From Pilasporangium apinafurcum (lineage: Eukaryota > Oomycota > Peronosporomycetes > Pythiales > Pythiaceae), in assembly GCA_001600495.1 (NCBI GenBank), contig BCKE01000052.1:211755-275754 (forward strand): DNA of 64,000 bases, given 5' to 3'. Of this stretch, positions 11,493 to 24,400 are shown piece by piece. Made by a program: the position numbers and the translations under genes. The notes under the pieces are model-generated. The model had not been told where the DNA came from. It did not search any database and saw only the letters and a list, made by a program, of their open reading frames with translations. The stretch's first letter is position 1, and every line of letters starts with the position of its first letter.

Positions 11493-12093
11493 CTTGGGTA
11501 TAAATGTACACGCATACTTGCACTTTCGACGACTTCCCCCATTCCTTGGATATCATAGCTTGTGCACCACCCCCATCATCATCCACGACATTGTATGGTC
11601 TATAACGTGGGTTCAGTGGCTAGGCGGTTTACTTACTTTACGTCGCCTTCAGCGTTCAGTTTGCCAGTCCCACGTGCGTGCGTCGTGCAAAAATTCCAGC
11701 CAATGGCCAGCCACAAAGGCGCAGGTAGGAAAGCACATAGACAATTGGTATCGGCGGGACATAGGTTGGTCACGTCCAACTAAACCTCTATCTTTTAATA
11801 CGATATAGTACATGGTCAAAACATTTTAATTGTTACCTATCTTCTACATACTGTTATATTTAATATACCTGTTAATATAGATTTATGTTATATCATTATT
11901 CCAGGGAGGGGGTTCCATGAGGATTTGAGTCCAAGGTTTGAGACCGTTGTTGACTGACTCCTTTTTTCCATCCCTGCCGGAATCATAACGAGCGAGAGGA
12001 AGAGGAAGAAGAGGAGAGAGAGCGAGAGAAAGAGTCGCTACTTATTCCTCAGCAGGTCTTTTTATTCATACACACAGCGACAGTCGGTAGAAG
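11493..12093. other. Intergenic region with purine-rich tract
   Basis: About 600 bases upstream of the first LRR kinase. It includes an AT-rich stretch (11795-11900) and a purine-only GA tract at about 11990-12034, some 60 bases before the ATG, which probably lies in the 5' leader. I see no gene. Confidence 0.5.
11990..12034 (+). repeat. GA-rich purine tract in the 5' leader of the LRR kinase
   Basis: An imperfect run of GA, GGA and GAA units, almost entirely purine on the + strand. Such tracts are common in promoters and leaders. No specific function can be assigned. Confidence 0.5.
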
Positions 12094-14912
12094 ATGGCGC
12101 CGAGGTGGTTGCATCTGGCGCTGCTGGCATTTTCGGCCAGCGCCGGCGTGACACTGGCGGCAGATAGCAGCAGTAGCAGCGAATGCGGGAACGATGGCAA
12201 AGTCATGCTCACAAAAGGCGAAAAAGACAATAAGGCGATCGTCTATGCGGCCAACTGTACCAAGACAGTTCTAGACGTGGACGACGACAACAAACTCTCG
12301 GCAAGCAGCATGAACATCGAAGTCGTTGACAGCATTCCGGACTGCGCGGCACTGTATGTTTTTGGTTTTGCTTTTTGTCGTTGTGAGAACAACAACAAAA
12401 CATGACATCCGCGCGTTCTGTACTTATATTGTCTGAATCTTCTGTGCGATAGGTATATGCCGGCGAACAGTCTCACAAGCTTCCCAGCACTTGATGGCGT
12501 CGATTCGCTTACCACTTTGTACGTGAAAGTTCTGCCTGTTAAAGTTATTTATGGGGAGGTTTTTATGTGGATATTTGATGTTGGTAGGACGCTCACATCG
12601 AATTATTTTTCTTCATGGGATGATATCACCGTGCCTTCCTCTGTGACGTACTTGTAAGTTTACCTCTCAAACTGGCTCACTTGGTCACAGCTTTTCAAGT
12701 TGATGGTGCTGATTATTTATAGGGACTTGAGTTGGAACTCGCTGTCTTCGTTCGATGGCATGACACTGCCCAGCACACTCGCAAAATTGTTCATTGGTGG
12801 CAACAAGTTTACGAGTCTCAGTGACGTCGAGTTCCCTGAATCGCTCACATTGCTCTACGTGCACGACCTTCCACTCTCCAACTCACTCGATGGCGCAAAT
12901 TTGCCATCCACCATCACTTATTTGTATGTTAACTGGGCCTGTGTTGAAGCAATGTCCTAGACAATAATGTTCATCTAATGCTTTCTGCCACCGCTCATGC
13001 AGATCACTAGTCAATTCTGGCGTCAAGACTTTGGACAACGTGGAGTTACCATCCAGTCTCACCAACATGTACGTTGAGTTTGCTGACCTCTTTGTCTGCT
13101 GTGTATTAAAGCAGTACTTTGACTTGGGTGGTGATGTGAAAAAATACAGGGATCTGACCAACAACAGCCTGACAGCACTACCTGATGACCTCCCATCTTC
13201 CATGGAGGAACTGTAAGTAATTCTGTACTATGGCAATGAATATAGAGGAGCAGAGCTGACAACATTTAAATTTTTTTCAGGATTGCTGTGACCAATAAAC
13301 TGACGGAAATCGCCAACATTTCATTTCCAAAGACGATCACGAGCCTGTACGTCCCTGCACATTGGAGTCTATTTGCTTGCAGGTGAAAGTGAGATAAAAA
13401 GCTCATTTTCCTTTGTGTATTTGCAGGAATTTCTCCGACAACCAAATTGAGACTGTCTTGGGAGTTTCTTTTCCATGGAATCTGGAGAAGTTGGATTTTG
13501 GCAGCCATAAAATCTCAACCTTTGAGATTTCTCGATCAGACTATTCGACGTTCAGCAAACTCACAACCTTCAACGCAAACGTCGCGCAGACATCGTGTTC
13601 CACGAGTGGTGCTGAGTTGACTGATACACTTGGCATTCAACTCTGCGTTATTTCTGACGACACATTTAGTGCCATTTACGGCACTGGTAGCAGCGGTTCT
13701 TCTTCTTCTGCTACTACGTCTACAGGTAGTGATGATTCTGGTAGCACCTCAACGCTGCTCATTGTCGTCGTCTGTCTATCGGCGGTGCTAGCACTGGCGT
13801 TGGCTGTTATTGGATTCCGATTGTACCGCACCCGTCAATTGTCCAAGTCGCAGCAATTGGCTGATAGCCATTTCTTTGGTAATCATACGGGAATGTCAAC
13901 AGTGCATGGCTCAAACAGCGGCCAGCATAGCAACCCAACGGGTCCGAGCGGTAGTGGTGTGAACAACAGCTCGTACACATTCAATACGATCTTTAGCGGT
14001 GGCAAAGTGACGATGATGGGTGGGTCGAATGTGGAATCGACGCTCGTCAAATATCGTATCCCGCAACAGGATATTAAGATTGAAAAGCCGATTGCGAAAG
14101 GTGGCTTTGGCATGGTCTTCTTGGCCACATACCAAAAAGAACATGTTGTTCTGAAAAAGCTACTGCCCGAGAAAGCCTCGGATGATCGATGTTTGACCGC
14201 ATTTATTGAGGAGATTAAGCTTTGCTCTACCCTAACGCACGACAAGATTGTGCGTTTCATTGGTGTTTGCTGGAGTATGTTGACTGACATGGCTGTGGTG
14301 CTGGAGTACATGCCAAATGGCGATCTGGATGTTCTCTTGAAGAAACAATTTGAGCGGCAAAAGAACCATCCAGAGGAGTTTGACTGGTATCAGAACTCCT
14401 CCGTGCTCCCAGCGAAGGCGACATTGGCATTAGATATCTTAGACGCTGTGGTATATCTGCATTCATTCAGCTCGCCAATCATTCATCGCGATTTGAAGGC
14501 GAAGAATGTGCTTCTGAGTAAATCATATGAAGCCAAATTGAGTGATTTTGGTATCAGTCGTGAATGGAAGGTAGATGCAACTATGACTGCTGGTATCGGC
14601 ACAATGGCCTGGATTGCTCCAGAAGTGCTCCGTGGCGAACGGTACACGGAAAAAGCAGATATCTACTCATTTGGTGTGATTCTGTCCGAGTTGTCTACAT
14701 GCGCCAAGCCGTTTGAGGGTGTGACGAATGCACTGATTGTGCTAAAAGTCACAAGTGAAGAGAAGCCAAGTATGGGCAAGAACTGTCCTGAGGACATCCG
14801 CGAATTGGCGGACCGCTGTCTGAGTTACAACGCCAGTGATCGACCAAGCGCGATGGTGGCGCATTATGAGCTGCGGACATTACTAAAGCTTCACACAGCA
14901 TTTGAATTGTAA
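12094..14912 (+). CDS. LRR receptor-like kinase (LRR-TM-TKL), eight exons
   Basis: Membrane receptor-like kinase of 757 residues. Exons: 12094-12353, 12453-12518, 12588-12653, 12723-12923, 13003-13068, 13150-13212, 13281-13346, 13427-14912. All seven introns (68-99 bases) are phase 2 and split the Leu/Met codon closing each repeat, so most middle exons are one 21-22 residue LRR; exon 4 carries more than one. There is a signal peptide (LHLALLAFSASAGVTLAADS), then the LRR ectodomain, a Gly/Ser linker, one TM helix (LLIVVVCLSAVLALALAVIG) and a TKL kinase. The kinase has all catalytic motifs: GKGGFGMVF-type glycine loop (AKGGFGMVFLA), VVLKKL, HRDLKAKNVLL, LSDFGIS and GTMAWIAPEVL. It should be an active Ser/Thr or dual-specificity kinase reading an extracellular cue. 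The next gene is a diverged tandem paralogue. Confidence 0.92.
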
Positions 14913-15427
14913 AAGCTATTTAGTGGGAAGTATGTTTTTGCAAAAAAGAAAAATGAGTCGGGTATAAACAACATTGTAGTAAATCAAGTCAAAAGCACTT
15001 TTAATGTGCACTTATCTCGATTGCTGTTTTGATTCGAGGAACAAGAAAAACGATCAAAGCATGCAACGGACGAATGTGAAGAGTGAAGGACAAAGCTACA
15101 CTGACGTTACATAGTAGCTCACTTGTTGAAGCTATATTACCCAATCATTGTCACACATCTTGGCTGTTTTTGCATTCATTTTGCTACCACTAGCGATTTT
15201 CGGTAGTTACTTGCGAATTTTCCATCTTTTGTTCTTTCAATGCATGTTCGTTTTTCCAGTAGTCCAGCGTTGCTGACTCTTTTTCTCTATGCGCTGGATA
15301 TGTAATCGAAACAGTTTGCAATGGATCACATCATTTCATTGGATTATCCACCTCATGGAATGAGGCAAGGACCACAGATCACACACCCAGGAAGCTGTAT
15401 CTACCACACCTCTCAAGACAAATACAC
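14913..15427. other. Intergenic region between the two LRR kinases
   Basis: 515 bases with no open frame of note. It holds the 3' region of the upstream kinase and the promoter of the downstream paralogue. Confidence 0.5.
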
Positions 15428-18400
15428 ATGATGCTTTTAACCTTGGTGATGATTCTATCATCAGCGCCTGTTATTACGGCCGCTGATATTTCTGCATCGA
15501 TCACATGTCCAAAGGCTGGTCAATACGTGCTCCAACGCGACTCTTCAGTGAACGCGACCAATGCCGTAGAGATTGTCTCTCCAACATGCGAGAGCTTTCC
15601 TCTTTCAGTCATAGATGCAACCATGCTAGACGCAAGTGGGAGAAATCTTGATATCGTGCTCAGTTATCCCGACATTCAGCAATTGTAAGTGCTTTTGTGG
15701 ATGATTTTGAGGCATATCGCATCTAATAACCTCATATGTGCACAGAAACCTTGCTTTTAACAGCCTTGAGGTATTTTATCGGGATGAAAATGCACCTTCG
15801 CTGGCAGTTCTGTAAGTTGTTCTCACCAATAGAAGCGAGGGATGTACACCCTTACTTAATATCTTTTTGTGCCCTTTGGATTTGTTTTGCACAGAGACCT
15901 CAGTTATAATCGATTTGCGTCCATGCGTGATATTCAGATTCCCCATGCTCTTAAGAGCTTGTAAGTTGCATTTTTACACAAAGTTACAGGCCCATACCAT
16001 GGATTATGTGACTTACATGCAATTGGTTAAATTGGAAATGATACCAGGGACCTCAGTTACAATCAGCTTACATCGCTGGATGATGCCGCTTTTCCTCCCA
16101 TGTTCGAAAGCCTGTACGTGCACTTGCATTATTTACAACACTGAGGGAAACTAAATATTATTAGAATACTTCCTGTCATTCTTATGTTTTGCAGGCGTGT
16201 GGGAGGTAATGCGCTGAGAACGATCAGCAAAGTCACATTTCCAAGCTCAATAATACAATTGTACGTAATCCTTGAACCATTGTGGGTGAAGTACCAGCGC
16301 TGACAAATGGTACACTAACGATGACAGAGCATTGAACGATCAACCTGGGTTAGATATTGAAACAGCCATTTTCCCATCAACACTTCAAAGCCTGTAAGAA
16401 TGTTGTGCACTTCAGTGTGTACCTCTATGTGGCGCTCATTCATCCTGCTAATTTTCGATCGGCTAGGTCTTTACGCAATACTAGTCTCTCCAGACTGCAG
16501 GACAACGTCACTCTACCAAGATCACTCATCCAATTGTGAGAAATTCGACATCTGCATCTCCCTGTGTAGTTGGAGTAAATGATTGTGCTCATTACTTTGT
16601 CAACATGTACAGAGATCTCTCCAGTAACCGGCTCACCGCCTTTCCATACTTGCTGTCCTTTGCCTCCATTACGGAATTGTAAGACTATGTGCTGATATTT
16701 GTTATTTCGTCATATCCTTATACATGCCTTAACGATATCGTAGAAACATTTCACACAATCTCATCACAAGCATTAAAGGAATTCAGTTCCCGTGGACGCT
16801 TAAGCAGCTGTAAGTCACTTGATATTTTTGCATTTTTCACTTTATCAGGAGGAAAACTCATCAAAATGCTTACATCTGTGACAGTGACTTACGTGGTAAC
16901 GCCATCACTGAGCTTGAGGTAGCACGGTCGGACCTAAAGTTGTTTCAGGACTGGACGTATTCCATCCCACCTGTCAACCAATCCACTTGCACGAATGCTG
17001 TAGCTACACTTGTGTCGATTCAACATATCGACATTTGTGTCTTGGAAGGTGAGCATAGTATATATGAAGCTGTGATGGCTTTCTTGCACGAACCTAACCT
17101 GAAACTACGCTTTGTCTTGTCTTTTCCATACGTAGACATTGATTTCAACCGCATCTACAACTATGAAGAGCATATTATTAATTTTTCGTCTCAGTCTGGT
17201 TCCACGCTCACAAGTGGAAGTAGAACACCAACTCCAATTATTGCAGAACCAAAGAGTGAAAGCGACGACTCACACAGCATGGTGACATGGCCATTTCTGA
17301 TTGCCGCTATTGTGTTCATTTCGGCGGCAGTTGTTGGAATTATCGCCATGCTGATGTGGAGACATCAGCAACTCGAAAAAGAGATGAAGGTAATACTTCG
17401 ACAACGCCGTTTATCGTCAAATGCCAGCATTTTGCAGGAAATTGGTGTCGACGGTGAATTACGGGCATTGCGCATACCGATGGAGAATATCAAGCTCCTC
17501 CATGTGCTCGGAAAAGCAAGTGGTCATGGGATCGTATACTTGGCGGAATGGTCACGAGCAGAGCCTATAGAAAACATATCCACGATTGAGTCATCTTCTG
17601 GTACCTATGAATGTGTGGAACATTTTGTCACAGTCAAGCGTATTCTTCCCGAGCACGCGGAAGAGAAGAGCCCAAGCCTAAGAGCGTTCATGCTGGAAAT
17701 TCAGTTGATGTCTCGACTGGATCATCCCAAGATTGTCCAGTTTGTGGGAATCTCGTGGACTATACTATCGGATATGTCGATGATAGTCGAATTTCTGCCG
17801 AACAGCAACCTCGAAACACTGCTCAAGCTCGACAGAGATCGGCAATCACTTCAGCAACAGCATTCTGCAAGTGGTTTTGCTTGGTTTGACAGTAGCGAAA
17901 CGTCGTGGAGATCGTCGACTACGCTTTCTAGTGCTGTTCTGCCGTTGAAATCCTCACTTGCGTTGGATATTGTAGAAGCACTTCGATATCTTCATTCATT
18001 CAACCCACCAATCATCCACCGCGATTTACGCACCAAAAACGTGTTGCTGAGTGCCACATTCGAGGCAAAACTGAGCAATTTCGGTGCACCATGTGAGTGG
18101 CACATGGACGTAGGACTAGGAGAAAGTTGCGAATCCATGGTCCAATTAGCACCAGAAATGCTCCGAGGCGAGCGGTTCACGGAACGTGCTGACATCTACT
18201 CCTTTGGTGTCTTGCTAACGGAATTATCAGCCAGCTACAAATTTGTCGAGAATCTCCCAAACATTTCGATTATGACGAGTACGATCGACGAGCATGCGGT
18301 TCCCGACATCAGTGACTGTCCAGCGGAGATTGCACTTTTAGCTAAGCGGTGCATGAATAATGATCCAAAAGGCCGTCCAAGCGCATTAAAAGTACATCGG

Positions 18401-18448
18401 CTACTTGTGTCCATTAAAAATAACAGAGCATGTCCGTGTGAATGGTAA
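15428..18448 (+). CDS. LRR-TM-TKL receptor with probable pseudokinase domain, ten exons
   Basis: Tandem paralogue of the upstream LRR kinase, 783 residues. Exons: 15428-15684, 15746-15811, 15895-15960, 16048-16113, 16195-16260, 16328-16393, 16467-16535, 16613-16678, 16744-16809, 16885-18448. Each of the eight middle exons is 66 or 69 bases and encodes one LRR, with every intron in phase 2. A signal peptide (LLTLVMILSSAPVITAAD), the LRRs and a TM helix (FLIAAIVFISAAVVGIIAML) precede the kinase-like domain. The VTVKR lysine and HRDLRTKNVLL are kept, but DFG has become NFG (KLSNFGAP), the glycine loop is altered (LGKASGHGIVY) and the domain has inserts. Loss of the metal-binding Asp predicts little or no catalysis, so it may act as a scaffold or partner. 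A possible 87-base in-frame intron (17049-17135) cannot be excluded. Confidence 0.88.
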
Positions 18449-18709
18449 AAGACAACAAATGATAACTGGTTTTCTGTTGAGTCGTTGCACACATCACATA
18501 TTTCTCACACATCGCAGATTTATCAGATCTCTGTGTCTGAGAATAGAATTCGGTCCTGCTCTCAAGTAGCGGTCGGTTACGGTTCATCTATGGGACCGTG
18601 AGGTTTTTCTCTGTTCCTCCTTTCTGGGTAATGGAAGTGGAAGGCGAGGGCATTGGCGAGTGGAAGGAAGCAGTTATCTCTAGCGGAAGACACAAGAGAA
18701 CGCAGCAGC

Positions 18710-20957
18710 ATGGACCGTGAATTACTACGCGAATGGCTCATCCGGACCCTCGAACCACTGTGCGTAGCGTGCGATATGCTGATTATATGATGCGATTGAT
18801 GTTAATTTGTTTGCTGATGATGAAAAACTATGGTGCTATAGATGTGATGCCGATCCGGAAGTGCTAAGTAAGTACGTCTTGGCGTTGGTGCAGAACGATC
18901 CAAAGAAAGAAGGGCTGCAGGAGATTTGTGTTACGAAATTGGAGGAATTCTTGGGTGATGGTATGTGGCTTATTTCATCTTGATGACTCTGGATGGAATG
19001 GATTAATGAGCATCAATATGACTCTTGTGTTTTTGCAGAAACGAAAGGGTTCGTTACTCGTTTATTTAAGACCATTGAAAGTGGATCGTATAAGTCGACA
19101 CACGAAGAGGGTGAAGAAGTCGATAACAGCGACTACATTCACAATAATCACCAGCATTCGTATCCAAACCGTGGAGATTCCCGACCTGACCGTCGACGAG
19201 GACGGACTGCGTCTGATGATGAAGATGACTACCGGCGATTCAACAAGCGCCGACGGGATGATGACCGATCATCCAGAGATGATCGCTACGATGGCAGACG
19301 ATTAAGTCCACGAGGAGACGCTGGTAACAATAGGCGACAGCCGTTCCCAAGGGGTGCACCGGCTGGCAATGGAGTTCCTGGTCCTCACATGGGCGGGGGG
19401 CGTGGGGGAGGATATGGAGGTGGTATGGATCGACGGCGTAATTTCCCACCTGAATGGGGGATGCCGCCACCACAACACATGGGCGGAATGTGGCCATTCC
19501 CACCACGTGGTGCATTTCCAGGACCTCATCCGATGGGTGATTTCGATCCGAATGCTCCATTTACTCCAGATGCTGCAGGAATGGTAGGACCACCTCCACC
19601 ACATCAAATGAACATGATGAGGCCGCGTCATATGGGTGGACAGTTTTATCCACCGCCAGGAGGCAGAGGACGAGGCGGACGTGGTGGAGGTCATTACGCA
19701 GGCAGAGGAGGCGAACCATCGAAAGATGAGGAAGGAGGTGGTGAGAATGCGCATGTGCATGGCGCAAAAACTACGCTCCGTGTGAGCAACGTGGATCCGA
19801 AGTACGTGAACATGACGAAGCTGAGTCTGCATTTTTCCAAATTTGGCAACGTCGTGAACGTGCAAATGCGACCGAATTTCAAGTGTGCCTACGTGCAATA
19901 CGCGACGGAAGAGGAGGCGAAGAAGGCGTTCCATTCTCCAATTCCGGTCTGCAATAACCGATTTATTGAGGTGAAATGGGCGAAATATGATGCAAAGGAC
20001 CCACAGGGCGCACCGTCGATCGCTGAGCAGTCGGCTGCGGAATTAAAAGAGAATGAAGAAGGAGGTAATACAGGTGAAGTGACGTCGACACTATCAACCG
20101 CAAAGGATGACGACGCTGCTGCTAGCATTCCAGAACGTGAGATGACACCAGAAGAATTACGAGCAGCTGCATTGGAGAAAGGACGGAAAGTGTTGGAAGA
20201 GAAGCGCGAACTGCTAGAAAAGCAAAAGCAACTGATGAAGCAAAAAGAAGAATTAATAAAACGACAACTGGCACAGCAAAAGGAAATGTTGGAGCGCATG
20301 AGTCGTAATAGCGCACAGTTTTCAGTCGCAGACAAACGCGATTTGCTAAACAAGATTACTGCACTCTCTGAAGAACTGAAAGCATTGCAGCCTCGAAGTA
20401 ATACACAGTATCCTGCATCTACAGAGCCAGGAAGTCATTTGAACGGATTGAAAGCAGAGTTGAGTGCATTGGAAGCTCAGGCATCACACCAAGGAGGGCG
20501 TGGCGGTCGTACTGGTGGTCGATGGAGTGCAACAGGTCGAGGGTATGGTCGTGGAAATGGTCGTGGTGGACGAGGAGGCCGAGGTGCGTTCGTCCATCAT
20601 TCTCATACCCTCGACAATCGAACAACTATCGTCAAAGTGGATAATTTGCCTGTAGAGGCTCGTGACCCGAGTGTCCTGGAACAGCATTTCGGAAACTTTG
20701 GGGCGATTGAGCAGGTAGTGTTTGACGAAGCCACCCCGGGACAAGGGTACATTAAATTTCAGGACCGATACGCTGGTCAAGCGGCGTTGAGTCATGGGAG
20801 CATGTTTGGTGACACGAAATTGCAGATGACATGGGTAGAGTCTCAGGAAGCACCGACACTGTTACAGCAAAGCGCAACAACACCGACGCATGTAGCAGCA
20901 ACAGCACCAACGCCAGTCAGTGACAGTAATGAGGTACGCGTAGCTATTGCTGAATAG
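18710..20957 (+). CDS. RBM26/RBM27-like RNA-binding protein (PWI-like domain plus two RRMs)
   Basis: Probable nuclear RNA-processing factor, 695 residues from three exons: 18710-18759, 18842-18960, 19039-20957. The two short first exons supply the PWI-like N-terminus (WLIRTLEPL joined to CDADPEVLSKYVLALV, then KLEEFLGDETKGFVTRLF), which closely follows the start of animal RBM26. Next come an RS/RD-rich charged part, a long Gly/Pro/Met/Arg-rich disordered region, RRM1 (TTLRVSNVDPKYVNMTKLSL, CAYVQYATEEEAKKAF), a Lys/Glu/Gln coiled coil, an RGG segment and RRM2 (TTIVKVDNLPVEARD, GQGYIKFQDRYAGQAAL). Animal RBM26/27 link the nuclear exosome to polyadenylated RNA. I do not see the CCCH zinc finger those proteins carry between the PWI-like domain and RRM1. 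Confidence 0.88.
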
Positions 20958-21488
20958 TTTGTTGTTTTTATTTTTTTAATCTCTAACCCTGTATCCTTTT
21001 GTGGATCATTGATACAGGTGTCTGCGAATGCATAGCCAGCAGTGTTTGCGCCTGTAGTTGTGTCGCAACCGGATGTGCATCTTGAGCAGCGATGCAGTAG
21101 CTATCGAGATGGTGTACGAGTTTACTATCCTTTGAGCGACATAATAGCGACAACTTGCATCGTTCTCATTGGTTAATATTATCAGAAAGAAGATGATTGG
21201 CTAAAATTGGAGGAAAACATGTCGCTTTTGATTGTGGTACCAGCTGGTGTTCCTAAAAAAGCTGATTACGGCAGTTTGATGTCCCAGAACCGAATAGTAG
21301 TTCTCTTTCCCATTTAAAAATGTCATTAAACTGTCACTATTTCGAGGTTTGTTGGGTTTCCCTTTGAAGATCTACGTGATTACGCTCACTCGCTTAGTCA
21401 AAACCACCACCTTCGTGCAACTTTCAACGCAAACACAGTCATCGTCTTCGCTGCTGATTATTTGGCCATTGAACGCGAAGAGCGAGCG
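20958..21488. other. Intergenic region upstream of the flippase gene
   Basis: 531 bases without a recognisable gene. Pyrimidine-rich sequence near 21340-21400 (including GCTCACTCGC) is a weak initiator candidate for the P4-ATPase. A small upstream exon of that gene cannot be ruled out. Confidence 0.45.
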
Positions 21489-24400
21489 ATGCGGAAGCCA
21501 ACGGACGACGAAGAGACCGCTGCAGGCGCGACCAATGCGGACTACAATCGCATGGAGGAAGGATCTGTGACATCTTCCACACGAGCGACGGCCTCCTCTG
21601 TAGATGGAAGCAACGCCAGCACGTTTGTCAGCACGAGTGGTGTCTCGCAACCAAATTCCAGTCGTGTTGCACGGAATTTCCATCGAAACCAAACGGTTGA
21701 AGTATTACCACGCAACACCACGGACCACAAGCCACGACCAAACTCTGATCTCTTTCGCACATTCACGGAATCAGATTTGTTGAGTTACCGACAAAGATTA
21801 CTGGATGATGAAGCTATGGAAGCAGCGGCGAAGCAACAGAATGATGGTACAATCCCCATGCCACCAGGAGCTACAAATGGTGGTAACAACGCTGCCAATG
21901 CACCAGGTCGGAATTCAGGAGGAAGTGTTCCGTACTCACACACCTGGCAATTGTTTTATCGGAATCTGCCGCGTACGCTGCGTTTCCGACAGCACACACG
22001 CTCGACAACACGGTACATTGACCCAGCAAATGCCGCGTCTTTAAGGTCACGATTGCGTGCCAAAGCGGAAGAAGAGCGCAAGAGCTTCAATGACACAATA
22101 CTCTCGCCTGTACCTGGTGCGGGCAATGACCGTGAGTTGACGGATTTCGAGCAGCAAATGGCGAATCTGCAAGACTATAGTAGTGGAGGAGACGCCAAGT
22201 CTCTCAGCAGCTTCCACACCACGGCCACGCCACCAACTGGTCATCATACACTAACACCGAAATCCAGTCGACGGTTTGTTGGACGCACGGAAAGTAACTT
22301 CTCCGTGGATTCGGTTGCGGCAGGCAGTGATAGGAAGATTTACAAGATTGTTAAGATCAACGGTGGCGGTCCTCCCCATCGTGTTCTACATCCTCATGTT
22401 GTTGGTGGTAGTAGTGATGCACCACCAGCGGAGGAAGAAGAGCCATATTTTGCCTCGAACGAGGTCATCACGTCACAGTACTCGTGGTGGAGTTTTGTGC
22501 CAGTGTTTCTTTATTTGACCTTTCAGAAAATTGCCAACTTGTACTTTTTGCTCATTGGAATCTTCCAGATGATCCCCAGCATCTCACCAACCGATGGCGT
22601 TCCGTTGCAGTTTGTTCCGCTCTCAATTGTCATCATCATCGATGCTGTGTTTGCGGGATATGAGGATTACAAGCGTCACGTGGCCGATGACTTGGCAAAC
22701 TCGGCTAAGATACTTGTGTTCAATCGCGAACTGCGTGAATTTGAAGAAGTGGAGTGGCGTGACGTCAAAGTCAGCGATTTTGTAAAGGTAAAGAATCATG
22801 AGATGCTGCCTGCGGATGTCCTCATCCTCTCAGTGATCCCAGCGGAAGGTTCGCGTAGTGGAGGCAACACAGGTGTCTGCTACGTCGAAACGAAGAATCT
22901 CGACGGTGAAACGAATCTCAAGCTACGGGAAGCACCGCAAGTGACTCGCAACATGTTTGCCAACGAAGAAGACGCAGGCGATGTTGTCCAAGGATATGTC
23001 GAAAGTGAGCTGCCGAATGGAAACATCAATAACTATTCCGGCACACTCCACTTAGATGGCCATATGGATGCGGTCCCACTTGGATTGAAGAATATGCTCT
23101 TGCGTGGAAGTAAATTGAGAAACACTAGTTATGTGTACGGATTAGTCGTGAATACGGGCGTGGATTCCAAGATTATGATGAGTTCTGGAGATGAATTCCC
23201 GGTTAAAGTCTCATCAATCGATGAAATGACCAACAAGCAAGTCGGCATCGTCGTAGTATTGCTGTGCATCATGTCCGCGATTGGCGCCATCGGTGATCAT
23301 ATCTGGATGAAGAACCAGACATTTCCGTCGTACTACAATATTTCGGTAAAAAGCATTTTCGGGACTTTTGTGTATTTTTTCACGACGCTGGCATCAATGG
23401 TCCCGATTACGCTATACGTGTCCATTACGCTCGTGAAGGCATTGCAGGCGTATTTCATGGAACATGATTTGGATATGTATGATGAAGAAAGTGATTCACG
23501 CATGATTGCGAGAAACATGCAGCTCAATGAACAACTAGGACAAATTTCTCATATCTTTTCGGATAAAACAGGGACACTCACTTGCAATAAGATGGAGTTT
23601 AGAAAGTGTAGCATCAATGGGATAAGCTACGGCAAAGGTACCACAGCGATTGGACTTGCTGCTCGGATGCGAAGTGATTATAAAGGTGAACGGATCATCC
23701 ACGACGAATCAGATGAGGAAGATGAAAACGATGAATACATGAAAACCCCTGCTCCAAATGTCAATTTCAAGGATCGCAAGCTATGGCAAGATATGAAGAA
23801 CACTGACAGCCAACAAAGTGCAAAGATTCAAGAGTTTTTTACTCACTTGGCGCTCTGTCATGGTGTACTCATTGAACGAATGGATTCTACATTGGAAGGA
23901 ATGGAGATGCCTCCAATTCAGTATTCAGCATCATCTCCTGATGAACAAGCTCTTGTTTGTGGGGCCAAATATTTTGGATACGAATTTGTTGCGCGTGAGC
24001 CGGGCAGTGTGTCTATCAAGAATCCAGACGGAGATATTATCCAGTATGATATTCTTGAAGTATTCGAGTTTGACTCGACGAGAAAGCGTATGTCGGTTAT
24101 TGTTCAAAGGCGAAAAAGTGATGAAGAACTGATGCAAATGACTGAAAATGATGAAGATGAAGTGTTGGTGTTGACGAAAGGAGCTGACAATGTTCTTTTC
24201 CCTCGCCTCGCGTCGAACTCATCCTGCCCAACGAATGACAAGATTCGAAGCGATACATTGGAGCACTTGGAATCCTTTGCTCGTGATGGGTTACGTACAC
24301 TTGTAATTTGCTCGAAAAAGCTTTCGATTACTCAATGGGAAGCTTTTCAAGCACGCTACCGTCTGGCATGCACCGATTTGCATCAAGTAGAAGCGAAAGC

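Noticed and set aside
17049-17135. Extra 87-base intron in the second LRR kinase
   Set aside because: GT...AG ends exist and removal keeps the frame, but the sequence is also readable as coding; undecidable without transcripts, so left in the exon.
19302-19934. 210-codon antisense frame rich in His, Trp and Arg over the RBM26-like gene
   Set aside because: Its composition follows from the Gly/Pro/Met-rich sense strand; no independent support.
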